Positions 36,236 to 47,491 of a stretch of DNA of 64,000 bases are shown in pieces; position 1 is the stretch's first letter; every line of letters starts with the position of its first letter. The DNA is taken from positions 7,092,769 through 7,156,768 of the forward strand of contig CM059624.1 of assembly GCA_030435675.1 (NCBI GenBank), given 5' to 3'. This DNA comes from Steinernema hermaphroditum (Eukaryota; Nematoda; Chromadorea; Rhabditida; Steinernematidae). The notes under the pieces were generated by a model that worked only from the letters and a program-made list of their open reading frames with translations, was not told the origin of the DNA and did no database searches. The position numbers and the translations under genes are program-made.

Positions 36236-39200
36236 TCAGACGAGATTTTCGGGATCGGGTCTCTTCGCGGAGTGAAGAGTGTAGTAGTCGGGCGGCGGCG
36301 TCGGGCAACGTGGCGGCGGCAGCCGGACCTCGGGGCAGAAGCCCTTCAGCTCCTCCGCGTCGGCTCCCTTCGGCCTAAGGAAGGCGACCTTCGTCTCTGG
36401 CTGGGGCAATCGGGCGTCCTCCGCCTTCCGCGGCATCTGTCTCCATCTCCAGAGGCTGAGGCCGAGGAGCGCAGCGATGACGAATAGGAGGACGGCGACG
36501 ACGGCGATGAGAGCGTTGGTGGTGGTGGTCGCCGGGGAGGAGACGGCCACCGGAGCCCGCTCCCAGGCCATGAGGGCGTCGCCGTCGAACTCGACGACAC
36601 GGACGACGCCCCGGAGGACGGCGCTGTGGGTGGCGTTGTGGCGGAGCTTCTCGACGAGGCCGCGCTTCACCTTCCCAATGTGGAAATCGCGCTGCACGCT
36701 CATCATGTTCACCTGAACGGCGCGGGAGCCCGAGCGCCGGCACTCGAAGGCGTAGTTGGTGAGCCTCTCGGCGAAGAGTGTCAGCGCCAGGTGGTGGCAC
36801 ACGGCGTCTACCGTAGTGCCCGCCTCGAGGTGCGCAAAGTCGAACTCGAGGAAGAAGCGGGAGCACTCCTCGGACTCCCTCTTGCCGTCGCAGTTGGCCC
36901 GAACCCCGTGGAGGGACGTGTGGCTCCACGGCTTGCAGAAGCCGACGCGGGAGGGACAGTCGCCTTTCAGGCACTCGGCGTGGTCCAAACCGACGCAGGT
37001 CTGCAAGAGGCGTTGAGGGATACCGTACTCCCCGGGACGCTCACCTGGTCGAAGGGGCAAATGCCGAAGTGGCGGACGCAGTCGCGGTGTTCGCACCTCG
37101 CCTCGGAGCATTCCACCTTCCCCTGGCTGCAGGAGCACTGTCTACAGTCGAGGTCCATCCACTTGGCGCCGTTTGCCCGGAGACTTCCGTCTTCCATCAA
37201 GCACACGTCTGCAAGAGAATTGGGTCTTCTGGACCTCTGGGGGACCACCTACCTGGGATGGAGGGGCGAGGGGTCTTCCGCTCGCAGAGGTCGCCTTCGA
37301 AGCCGTCCACGCACTCGCATCCGCCTCCGGGGAGACATTTCCCGTGCACGCCGCAGTCGCACTTCGCCTTCTCGGGCTCGAGATGCGTGATCTGGAACTG
37401 TTTTGTCAGCTGTGGTGACGCAACGCGCCGAGACGGCTAATTGGGGGTTAATCGTCGGTGTAACAGATTGGGTTTGTTTGGGCTATGGTAATCGAGCGCC
37501 GCGCAGATTAGCGAAAGTGCGCAGGAATGTGACCTTTCGGGCGGGCGGAGAACTTACGGGTATCTCGCAGTCTTTCCCCTCGAAGCCGGTGCCGGTGCAG
37601 TTGCAGACGTAGTAGTCCTGGCGACCCTCGGTGGTGCAGCGGCCCCCGTTCTTGCATGGCGACTTCCGCTGGCACACGTCGAGGTCCTTGTCGCACCACT
37701 CGCCGCCCCAGTTCCGCTCGCAGACGCAGCTGAAGGGTTTCTGGCACGTGCCGTGGACGCAGTTCTTGTGGGGCACGCACTCCGTGCACTGGGGCCCGGT
37801 CCAGCCGGCCTCGCAACTAAAAACAGAGCGGATCAGAGCGGATCCCATAAATCTCCGTTATCTGATCGGAGAAGACTGAAGATCGGCCCGCCACCCCCTC
37901 CTTCGCAATCCAAAACAACGGAGGGAGAGGCGAGCGAGGGGCGGCGATGCCCTTTAACCCGCGAATTTGGGCAGCCGTTCCCGCCACAAAGTGCAAAAGC
38001 CCTTTCGGTTGTTTTTGGAGGCGCAGACGCGCCGCCGTCTTCGTCGTCTTCTGCTTCGCCGCCGACGTCTCAATTGCAAAACACAAAGGCGGCCGGAGAC
38101 AAGCAGGAGACCCACTAACAACATCCCCAGGCGCTTCGGGCCCGGAAGGTCTCCGGAGGGCCCAAGAAGACCCGGTCAGCTGATCCGTTCGAAAGGGCGC
38201 CAAAGAGGGGCGCCTTTTTAGGTCTACCCCGCTTGCTGCAGATTAGGTTTGTCGCGCCAGAAAGTGCAGAAGGAAGTACAAAAAGTTGGAAATCGTAAAT
38301 AGACGACGCGGAGAGATGAGATGAGATCTCAGCCAAGACCCAAAAGAGTCCCAAAAGTGCAAGACGCCAATCAATCGATGGGAACGAAAACATTCCCGAT
38401 ACAGCTGTCTAGGGAGAAGAAGCTCTGAATAGGGCTAGGGCTGCGCAGATGAAGGGCATCCCATGTCCTTCAGATTCCCCCACTTTGGAATCAGGGATCT
38501 GGACGGTTCCCGAGTAAACCCCCCGAGTTACGGTGGCGCAGAGGTCGGAGTTCAGAGGCAGAGGACGCGGCAGCGCCGAAGTAATTATCGAATTTGCTAC
38601 TTTTTGCGGGGAATTTGTCGTAACGGTCGTCCGGGACGACCTCGAAAAGTCTAATTAAGAAGGCAAAAAACGAACCGGCAAGTATTCGGTTTGGCGCAGA
38701 CGCCGTGGAGACATCCGTCTTTGCACACGGGGGTGAGGCACTTGTCGCCGGTCCATCCCTCGCGGCACACGTGTTTCCCCTCGGGGGTGCAGGCCGTCTG
38801 CGAGCTGAAAGCGTACCGGTGTGCAGAAGCCGCCGGCGGAGGGGACCTACTTGGCGAAGCAGTAACGGCCGCAGTCGTTGCCGAAGTAGTGCTCGTCGCA
38901 CTCCACAGTGAACTCGTAGTCGAGGTGGCTGCCGGCGAAGTCCTAAAGACGAAATCAGCTGAGGGGTCGGGTGTACGGTACCTGCTGGACGCGGAGTCTC
39001 GAGGCGTTCCTTGGGAATACGGTGGTTGAACGCTCGATGCGGTCGACGACGCGGCCCGTCTGGTCCGAGATGACTTCAGCGATCAGCTTCTGGTTCTAGA
39101 CATCCACAGTCAGCGGGTTACGGTAACCGAGGCGCCTTTCTGTTTGCCGCGGCCACTTCAAACGCGCAAATCCGGCCAGTAATCCCCTTGACTACGGTAA

Positions 39201-40567
39201 CGCGAGTCGCTGAGTCAGCGAGTCCATTCGGAGCGCCGGAATCGAGGAGAAAAGCGTTTCCGGCGCCGTCAATGGGCGACCGCAGGTGTCTCCCCAAAAA
39301 AGCGAACTTTGGAGGGGCACGTGCTCAACTGGGTTAATTGGCGCAGTTCGGAGTTCGCGCCTAATTGCTTCCCCGTATGTTTCCACACATGGCGACAAGG
39401 CAATTAGAAAGCGAGCAAATAGGCGACCCTGGAAGTTCGGAATCCCGACGCCATCTGGCGCCGCCGTCTTCGCCAGCGAACAAGGCCTCTGAAAGCGAAA
39501 GTACAGCGCCCCGGGCGCATCTCGGCTCGCCGCTGTAAAAAGTGTCCTTTGCACACAAATAGGGAAGATGCAGCTGGCCCGGGTGTGTACTTTTCAATAG
39601 ACGCGACTTCAAAGGACATCATTACCGTCTGCGGCGCGTCGAAAACAAGTATCGTCGTCGGCTTCCGACCGAATACCGTCGGTGCAGGAACGTTTTAGGC
39701 CTGCCCGGGCCCGCTCAGCTGGCCCGCGTGGCGCGGTGGTGTGGCTAGACGGGATATCCCAAATAGCGCCACTTTTTCCAATTTCGCGCCGCAATTAGCG
39801 TCGGCCCTACAGACAAAACATTGCGACAGCGTTTATCGGGACGCTGATCTCTCATTTATCCGAAAGTGCATTGGCCGTCTCGGCCCACAGGCCTGCGCCG
39901 GCGTGCATCCCTAGTCCCCGGCGGCTGCAGCTGATCAGATGATCCCGCGCGCCACCCCGACGCATTCAGGTGGCCTCCGGAAAGTCCCTCGGGGCCCCGG
40001 AGCCGGATCTGATAACGTCTTTGCGCCGCCAGATGGTACTTTCCCAGCGCCTCCGATAATGACAGACTTGCCCAGGTAGGAATTTGAAATTATCTTCCGC
40101 TTACCGAACCCAGCCAGCGTCCTTTGAAGGGCACCCGAAGGCGCTGAGACATCCGGAGGTCAACGTGGCTGAGATGCGCCACGGAGCAGTCGCGGTGAAC
40201 GGCGGAGAAGTCGTTGAGGAAGCCGATGCAGAGCCTCAGGAAGAGTTCGCAGTCACAGCCGAAGGAAAAGTCCTTGCCTGAAGGGGAGAGGGTGAGGCGA
40301 CGGTGAGGGGACCCACCTGGAACGCAGCAAGAGGGTCTCTCGTAGCTCCACGTCTTGATCTCGAGGTTCAGGGTTCCTCCTGCGGCACTTATGAGACTCT
40401 GAAAGGCGCTCTTTCAGAGGCCGAAACACCGCTTGCCGACAGTCGAAAACATCTGTTTCCGCCGATAAACAACTCCAGTGGAGGGCCATGGAGGGGATCC
40501 GAGGACTCACCGAGTAGGAGGAGAGGAGGATGAGGAGCAGGGCCAGCCGGCCGTGGGGGGCGAACAT
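36236..40567 (-). CDS. Jagged/Serrate-type DSL Notch ligand with VWC-like module
   Basis: A cell-surface ligand of Notch (LIN-12/GLP-1). Exon 1 (40567-40511) is a signal peptide (MFAPHGRLALLLILLSSYS). Exons at 40398-40317 and about 40270-40105 make an MNNL/C2-like domain (CDCELFLRLCIGFLNDFSAV). After a roughly 1-kb intron comes its end and the DSL domain (VECDEHYFGNDCGRYC, then HVCREGWTGDKC), with DSL cysteine spacing but shortened loops. Four EGF-like repeats follow, including CVPHKNCVHGTC, NWGGEWCDKDLDVCQ and GVHGKCLPGGGCECVDGFEG. Then comes a Cys-rich VWC-like module (DLDCRQCSCSQGKVECSEARC) and the Jagged-type membrane-proximal region (FFLEFDFAHLEAGTTVDAVC). A membrane helix (ALIAVVAVLLFVIAALLGLSL) and a tail of about 70 residues (CPTPPPDYYTLHS) end at 36236. 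Vertebrate Jagged has 16 EGF repeats; here I count four. C. elegans DSL ligands as I know them lack the VWC part. Confidence 0.9.
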
Positions 40568-41655
40568 GGTTCGAGGAAATGATTTCCGAGAGGTCTCTGC
40601 GCGCAATCGCGGCGACAATCGGAGTGGAGACCGAAACGGCGACGGCGATGACGCGGAGAAGGGCGCGACGGGCGGACTCGAGGCCACGGAGGCGCGGGCC
40701 ACGCCCCTTCTGTAGGCGACTCTGGAAGCGGCGAGTTGAAAGATGTTGCTTGTTTGCGGCCCTGAAGTCGGAAGTCGGAACGGCGAAATCGCGGAAAATG
40801 GACAAATTGATGGGGTTCGGGCCTGCAAATGCGACTCGGAGGCGATAGTAGCGAGACAGAGATAGGGGAAATGTGGACAGAAGAAGGAGATAGGTGTGCC
40901 CATAAAGTACCAAAAACCGTTGAAAACAGAGGGGAAGGAAGCCGATTGTCGAAACGTTGAAAGGCAGAAAATGATTAACATGGCATACATCTCGCCCCTA
41001 GAAGAGATTCAATTTTGAGGCACTGAACCACCCGCTTTCCGAACGCTAAGACAAACGACGGCGATAAATAAGGGTGGGCGTCGAAAAAACCGAACGTCAG
41101 AACTGGTTTGCAGGACTATATTTCAAAAAGCTGACAGAAAAGGGCACCAACTGAGGACTTCTTGGTCTGATAGGTCAAGGATGTAGCCAACGGAGTTTAT
41201 AGGCATGTAGAGCTCCTGTGTGGTCCCACCAGGACTGGATTTCAGAAACGAATCATTCGTAGCATGTGGAAAAACGCTGTTATCCATATCCTTGAATTTA
41301 AGCGCTTGAAAAGGCTACCGTAGTTGTACTTCTGGCCATTAAAATCCCAGTTGAATCCTTAATTCAACATTTTTATCTGTTGGCTTACAGAAACCCTTTC
41401 GGGAAATCAAAGATTACTGCATTACTGGCTGGGGTCCGATCAAATCGGATCACTTCGACAGGGCCCAACAGGATATCCGGGGCGTCTTCACGCCCCCAAG
41501 TGGCCGAACCGGCTCTCTTCATGTCCCTCTCGTGTCTCTTCACAGCGAAGGGCACTTATCACCGAAGGTGGCAACGCCGTTCGGTCGCCAAACGGTCGGA
41601 AACGACGAAACCGGCATCCGATGCTATCGGGACTCGTTTGACCGTTTTTGTTGGG
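40568..41655. other. Upstream region of the DSL gene, no gene seen
   Basis: About 1.1 kb with no supported exon. It includes the DSL promoter. One TACCGTAG motif lies near 41320. Confidence 0.4.
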
Positions 41656-42585
41656 GCGAACGCTTTGTTTTGTCGACGGTAATTGAAACATCCCGACCGG
41701 AAGCATCTTCTGTTTGGGCGATTCTGGCGAGGACGGGGTCGGGTGGAACAGAATTAGCTGGATACTGAGCTGAGAGGTGGAGATTACGGTACTAAATTTT
41801 GACGAAATCGAATCAATCGACGTTCACACAGAACTCTTTTTTGTATCATTGCGAGATTTTCTAGAACGTTCTACAGTAGTTGCTTCGAATTTCGAAATTA
41901 TTTGCAAAAGACAAATCAAATAGAAAAGAAGATATGACGTTTCCTTCTGTGCCAGAAGGCCGAATGCACTGTTCGACCAGGACTACGGTAGATACTGCAT
42001 GTTTAGGTGACTCATGGAAATCAGCGATTGCGATCTCGCGAGGTGTTATTCTAGGCGAATCTGGAGACTCACTTCAGACCCGAGAGGTGCTCCCAGCGTG
42101 AAAACATTTTAGGCCTGGTACTGTAGCGTCCCTCATTGATCCCCTTTGTGTAATATTTCTATGCAAGTGCATGTGGGTACTGTAGCCATTGAAGTTGTAT
42201 TGTCGTTCTGATAAGAACAAAAGAAATGTTCTGCTCTTTAAAAGTTGTTTGTTTTTTGGAGGCGGAAGTGCAGAAATCGGCCACCGTGCAGAACGAACCT
42301 CGAGGGGGAGGGGCGGCTACGATCGATCGTCTCGCCGTGCACCCGTGGTTGCACTTTCGATGAAAGACGCCGCCGTCTTCAAAGTACAGGCGACCCATCG
42401 GACTGTCAGTCTCGAGGCTACGATCCTCGAAGGACTCGGTGGAAGAATGCCCTTCCGGGTTACGGTAGTCGCGGCGAAAGTTGCGAAACGCGAAGCAGGT
42501 GTCGAGAAGCGGCGCTTCTTTGATCTCATTTGCATTCAATAGGAGAGCGCACGTGGCCGTTAGGCGATGAATGCGACTTCGTCGG
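41656..42585 (+). repeat. Direct repeat copy 1 (at least 930 bp)
   Basis: From GCGAACGCTTTG onward this segment appears identical to 63071-64000 (offset 21415), where the window ends, so its true length is unknown. It contains one longer open frame on each strand (minus 42544-42159 region, plus 42189-42542). These are the same in both copies but show no domain I know. Confidence 0.9.
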
Positions 42586-42942
42586 GAGAGGCGCGCCGAC
42601 GCGTCTGAAAGGCCGTCATGGAGTACGGTAGCGCAGCGGAAAACAACATGTACTGATGGATATGTGGCGAGGGGATGTAAGCAGAGGATGTTTGGGATTG
42701 GACGGATAAATGTTTCCAAACAACGACAAGTAAAACAACATACAAAAAAGAGAAACATCTCAAAGATTCTGGGTTAAACAAAGTATATAATCCCGTCTGA
42801 ACCGATGTGAAGACTCTAGAGCTGGTTAGGTCTTTGAGAAGTAGCAACAGAATCGCGCCTCAGAATCTCGGAGGCGACGTATTCGTGGTTAGGACCGAAG
42901 TGGTGATTTTGTGTCAATAGCGATTGAAAACCTTATCCAAGG

Positions 42943-43502
42943 TTGCCCATATCGGCACTATTATCACTTTTCGATGTTACCACGATTTTTACCGAATTTT
43001 ACCATCTCATTCTCCTACAATTCCCATTGTTAAGCAGTAAAAGGCCTGCTCATTTAAATACAAATGCTGTGAAGCGCTCTCAGGAAGAAGTGATCCGAAA
43101 TTACAACAAATATAACAGCGGAACTTTTGATAAATTCCTTTTGGGGCCGCTGGAAATTCCTTTTCTTACACTGTAGGTGATATTCCGTAAACTATACTGT
43201 ACACAGAACTTCCATTGATCCATTTTATCAGAAAGACAAGTTCACTTCATCATGTTCATGACCCACATAGTGCATGTTTGAGCCAAACGGAAAAATGCAT
43301 CCACTCAGGCATTTCACTTGCAGAAGTCCACGTTCCTTTCACTACAATGGAAGAAAGGGTTCCGAAGGAAGAAAGTCCGATTCCGACGGCGTTCTTTCAA
43401 GAGTGCATACCGTGCATATTATTGCCTAAGAGAGTACTTTATGGGAAAGTGCATCGGAATTCGTCGGATCCTAGCCCAGAGAGGAAAAAGTCAATAAAAT
43501 AG
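42943..43502 (+). CDS. Possible small two-exon gene
   Basis: A first stretch (from 42943, with KRSQEEVIRNYNKYNSGTF near its end) reaches CACT|GTAGGTGA at 43173. It joins in phase across a 58-nt intron to a second stretch beginning at 43232 (KTSSLHHVHDPHSACLSQ) and ending at 43502. Both splice sites look acceptable and the codon content is plausible. No family is recognised and the start is uncertain; part of the first exon may be an intron. Confidence 0.33.
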
Positions 43503-44920
43503 AGCTGTGTCCTCTTTTGAGGCGATAAATCGTACGGCGATAGCTTAGGTTTTGATCTTTTTAGCCACATCCTTAGGCTACCAAACCCAAAATAAGACGG
43601 TCCGAAAGAGGATAACATGGAATGAAAGACCCAAAAATTCTTGCCAAAGGAATTGCAACTTCCAGGCTCATATTAGGTTCAAAAGCATGAACTCAGGAAC
43701 GCCTGCTTCCCTGATCGTCTTTACTGTCTTTAGGGTATGCAATAGTGACCTCATCAACAATAATTGGCATTGAAAGGCTTCTCTAGAATGAAGGCATCTC
43801 TAGAACTCAAAAAAGCTAATTTGATCGGTCTTACTGCAAGTCCTCGAGGGTCTTTCCGCTGTAGAGCCTCTCGACGCCCCTAAGAAGTCCTTTCCGAAAT
43901 CGCGCCACTTCTTTGTGTGTTTTAGAGCAAACTCAATGGGCCTCGTTTCGCCAAAAGAACATCTGGAAACGATCGGCTCGAGGCAGCGAAAGTGCGCCGT
44001 GAAAGGAGTTCCGTCGCCCGAGGCGTCGGGCAGATGTGCGCGGCCATCTGGGCCGAGTTGCGGCCACCTTGCCGCGCAGTCCTAAAAGTGTCGCGCCTGT
44101 AAACGGGCGACAAATGGCCGTGACCTGTTGCCGTCGGAATTGGATACATCCGATTCGCGTGGATCTGCACGGCGCGAGCCAGATGGCCCTCCGAGGGCGG
44201 CGAAGTAGACCCTAAACGTCTAGGACTCGGCGGCCTCTCGAACGCCCCTCACCAGGTGCGAATAGCCTCGGCCGTGTTTGCCCCGGCCCTTATCAACAGC
44301 AAATCCCCCGACGCGTGGCCGAGTGGCCCTAAACTAGATCGGATCTCGCGCGCACGCCTAACAAACCTATCTCGCGAGGCGATCGACTTGTTGTCGGACG
44401 GCTAATTGACCGATCTACGGCGATTTATGAGAGCACGGAAATTAATTCTGCGGACACGATGCGCGCGTGATTTGTTGTCCTTGAGGCCTAAGAGAGATGG
44501 ATGGCCTGACGCCCAGGGGTACGGTAGCTGAGTCACCGGCCGCGGCGCCATCCAAAGGGACGAAGAAGAAGAAGATAAACACGTCTTCGAAGGCAAAGTC
44601 ACGGGGTGTTTACAGGGCGTCGGGAGAGGTACGGTATCTGGCGACGTTAATTTCTGTGCGAAAACTAACTTAGACATCGAACAGAGGCCTTGAAAAGTGG
44701 TTAGGGGAACGCGATGGAAACCAAAGAGGGAATTAGGAGTGCCCCATAACGGTCGTCGGATTAGCGCGGAATCGTTAACGATTGTTTTCGCCGGCGGCAA
44801 CTTTGTTCTCCTCCCTCGCAGACGCGTAAACAGCGCCTCCTCCGCTCCTTTGCGCACCGATTTGCCGCCTTGCGGGACGATCAAACGGGAAACCTTTCAT
44901 TCATTGGCTACTATACACAG
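43503..44920. other. Intergenic, about 1.4 kb
   Basis: No supported exon. TACGGTA-type motifs at 44520 and near 44631. It lies between the weak gene at 42943 and the 3' end of the dihydroxyacetone kinase gene. Confidence 0.4.
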
Positions 44921-46923
44921 TCAGGGACAACTGGATTCCAGCAGGGCACGCATCCAGAAGGCCACCGCCGTCGCCCCGGCGTCTGCCTCGCTCTGCGTCT
45001 CCGTGGATGTGTAGCTGGCCCTGCCCGCCTTCGCTTCCATCGAAGCCGTCGCCTTCGCCGCCCTCTCCGCCGCCTCGACTACGCTCCGCCAGGAGTGCTC
45101 CGGCTTCGCAGCTTCTTCTGCCGCGGCGCTCAGCGGGTCGACCATGGTCCGATCTCCTGGACGGGCGTGACCGTATTTCTGGATCGCCTCGAGGCCGTCT
45201 TCGAGGGCGACGAGCAGATCAGCTGAGGAGAAGCGCTTCTCGAAGGCGGAAGAGGCCGCGCTCAGCATCAGAGCGTAGATCTGAATGCTTGCTGCATCGG
45301 GGAGAGATATTCCACTCACCGCTCCGCTCGTTCCTCCGACGATCTTCTCGAAGATCATAGAGAGTTGGAGGAAGAGCTGCTGGGGCCGACCACAGCTCAG
45401 CTCTCCCCCATCCAGGGCGCCCCCGATCGCTGAAAGTCGCAAACATCCCGAAAGAACCAAGCTACCGTAACCCACCTCTCGTGGCGCTCAGGAGAGTATC
45501 ACCACAGTCGCCGTCCCCACACTTTCCATCGAGGCGATTTAGCTCCTCGTAGAAGTGCTCCATTTTGATACAAATGTGGCGCAAACTCTTCTCGATGCTC
45601 CTCGCCACTTCTTCGGACACTCCGACGCTTCTCTTCTCGACTTCGAAGACGTTCGACTTCTTGGAATCCACACTGGTGGAGATCGACTTCTTCAGTAATG
45701 GCTTCGAGGACTGATTCCACCCGGGACACTCGCTCGCTGCGTCTGAACTCACGTGTGAGTCCAAACAGAAGGGTCACAAGGTTACCCAAGCAGTGCATCC
45801 ACTTGGCTTCGGTGACTTTCAGGATCGTCACGCTGAATCCATGACCGTCGAGTGAGGTCATGAAGGTTCCTGAGTAGAATCGGACGATTTCGGCGCCAAA
45901 CAAATCTTAGAAGAGGGTCTTTCCATCTGGCGACGGACTCACTTGTCCACTCGATGACCTCCTTCTGGAGGATGTTCATCTCAAGCTGGCTCACGGAACC
46001 GAGGTTGTTCAGCAGGATGACGATCTTCTCGCCCCTCTCCAAACGCAACTTTGAACTCATCGCCAGCTTCTCCATCACAGCGGCGACGACCTCCTTCGCT
46101 GTCTTCGCTTTGCTCCGCTCGCACCCCGGTTCCCCGTGTATCCCTAGCCCGAGCTCCATCTTCCCCTGCGGAAGGTCGAACATCGGCGGTTTACCAGGGA
46201 GACTGCACGGGTAGAGGCTCACTCCCATCGTCCCTGAACCGCGTGACTCAAATACCCACTGGAACCCACTCACCGAGATGGTCGTTGACTCGCCGAGTCG
46301 TACCGATGATCTCCTCGAAGACCGCGCCTTCTTCGGCCATCGCTCCGGCGATCTTGAGAAGAAGGACGGCCCCGGCAAGGCCGCGTCTTCCGACGCCCCT
46401 GCCATCGCCTTTCGCCTCGAGGGCGACGTCGTCGGCGATGAAGACGAGCTCTTTCGGGGTCCCGTGGAAGCGCTCGAGGGCGAGCCCGAAGTTCAGACGA
46501 TCGCCCGTGTAGTTTATGACGAAGACGATGGCCCCGGCTGAATACAGATGACTCCGGAGGCCCTCAAAGGCTCCCCACCTGGGCTGGCGACCTCCTTCAG
46601 GGCCGAGAGGACATGATCCGAGGGCGGACTGGCGAAGACGTCGCCACAGACGGCGGCGTCGAGGAATCCTCTTCCGACGAAGCCCGCGGCGAAGGGTTCG
46701 TGGCCGGAGCCTCCTCCGGCGATCAGCGCCACTCTCCGCTCAGGCTTCTTCTCGACTCGAACAACAACTCGACGACAGCCCTGGAAAGCGCGCTTTTAGG
46801 ACATGAAGCGCCACCGAAGCCGACCTTCGCGACATCCAGAGCGGGATTCGCGAAGACGAGGCCCTGGATCCCCTCGTCGACGCTCTCCTGCGGGTCGTTC
46901 ACGAACTTCTTCGTGGCATTCAT
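44921..46923 (-). CDS. Dihydroxyacetone (triose) kinase, DhaK-DhaL fusion
   Basis: ATP-dependent phosphorylation of dihydroxyacetone/glyceraldehyde; the animal enzyme (TKFC) can also act as an FMN cyclase. The start is ATG 46923 (MNATKKFVNDPQESVDEGIQ), matching the family N-terminus. The DhaK part has VALIAGGGSGHEPFAAGFVG, FVINYTGDRLNFGLALER, GRRGLAGAVLLLKIAGAMAE and GLGIHGEPG. The last motif carries the His that covalently binds substrate. The DhaL (nucleotide-binding) part has DGKCGDGDCGDTLLSATR, the Asp cluster that holds Mg, and IVGGTSGAVSG, then HARPGDRTMVDPL and KAGRASYTSTETQSEADAG, ending at 44921. Short introns interrupt it, several of them readable in frame. Length is about 580 residues, the usual size. 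The neighbouring him-10 gene is transcribed divergently from 47492. Confidence 0.92.
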
Positions 46924-47491
46924 CGACGAAACTAATGACTCCGCTTCTGCGATCGATAGGAAAGCGCCGTTGACGAGTGGGCAAACAGGTCCCTTATTAT
47001 CACGGTTGTTTGTCGGTGACCCTCACATGCACGGGAAAACACGGCTAACCGGGAAACTCGTTCTTCAAAGAGCAGAAGTGGGCGATGAGAGGAGAACAGT
47101 CGCACTTCGGACGCTCCCTTCAAAAGCTCCATGATGTCCACTTTTGCCTTTTCAAGTTTTCTCAAAACTGCAGTAACCCGGCAACTCTTCTTCTTGAATT
47201 GTGTCGGTGACCATGAGTGCCTAGTGTGGATCCTACTTTCCATGAGTTGCGCCAGCTCTCACGAAACGTGGGAATCTGCTCAGCCACCTCTTCCCTGGTG
47301 GACTAGAGCTGAGCAGATTCCCTCCCGGAGTCGACTTTCGAGTCGAAACGCCGAATGTACGAACTTCGCCGGAGGTCCTAAGACGATAGTTTGAGCGGTA
47401 ATTTCAGTCGTTCAATTCCATCGCTTTCCCGTCCTCTTCCACAATTTTGGGCTTCTGCTGATTTCGTTGTTTCAGTGATCGGGAATCCGCG
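46924..47491. other. Divergent promoter region, DAK and him-10
   Basis: About 570 bases between divergently transcribed genes. An open frame of 103 codons on the minus strand (47243-46932) overlaps here but has no splice or similarity support. TTTCAG at 47470 is probably the trans-splice acceptor of him-10. Confidence 0.4.

Noticed and set aside
36236..37138. Single 300-codon frame taken as the whole gene
   Set aside because: Only its downstream part is the DSL ligand exon. The upstream part reads through the intron between the VWC-like exons in the wrong frame.
42159..42758. 199-codon minus-strand frame spanning the direct-repeat copy
   Set aside because: It extends from repeat into unique sequence. 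The repeated part lacks a recognisable domain and no splice sites define exons.
46932..47243. 103-codon minus-strand frame upstream of the dihydroxyacetone kinase start
   Set aside because: Not continuous with the DhaK N-terminus, which starts cleanly at 46923. No family or splice support.
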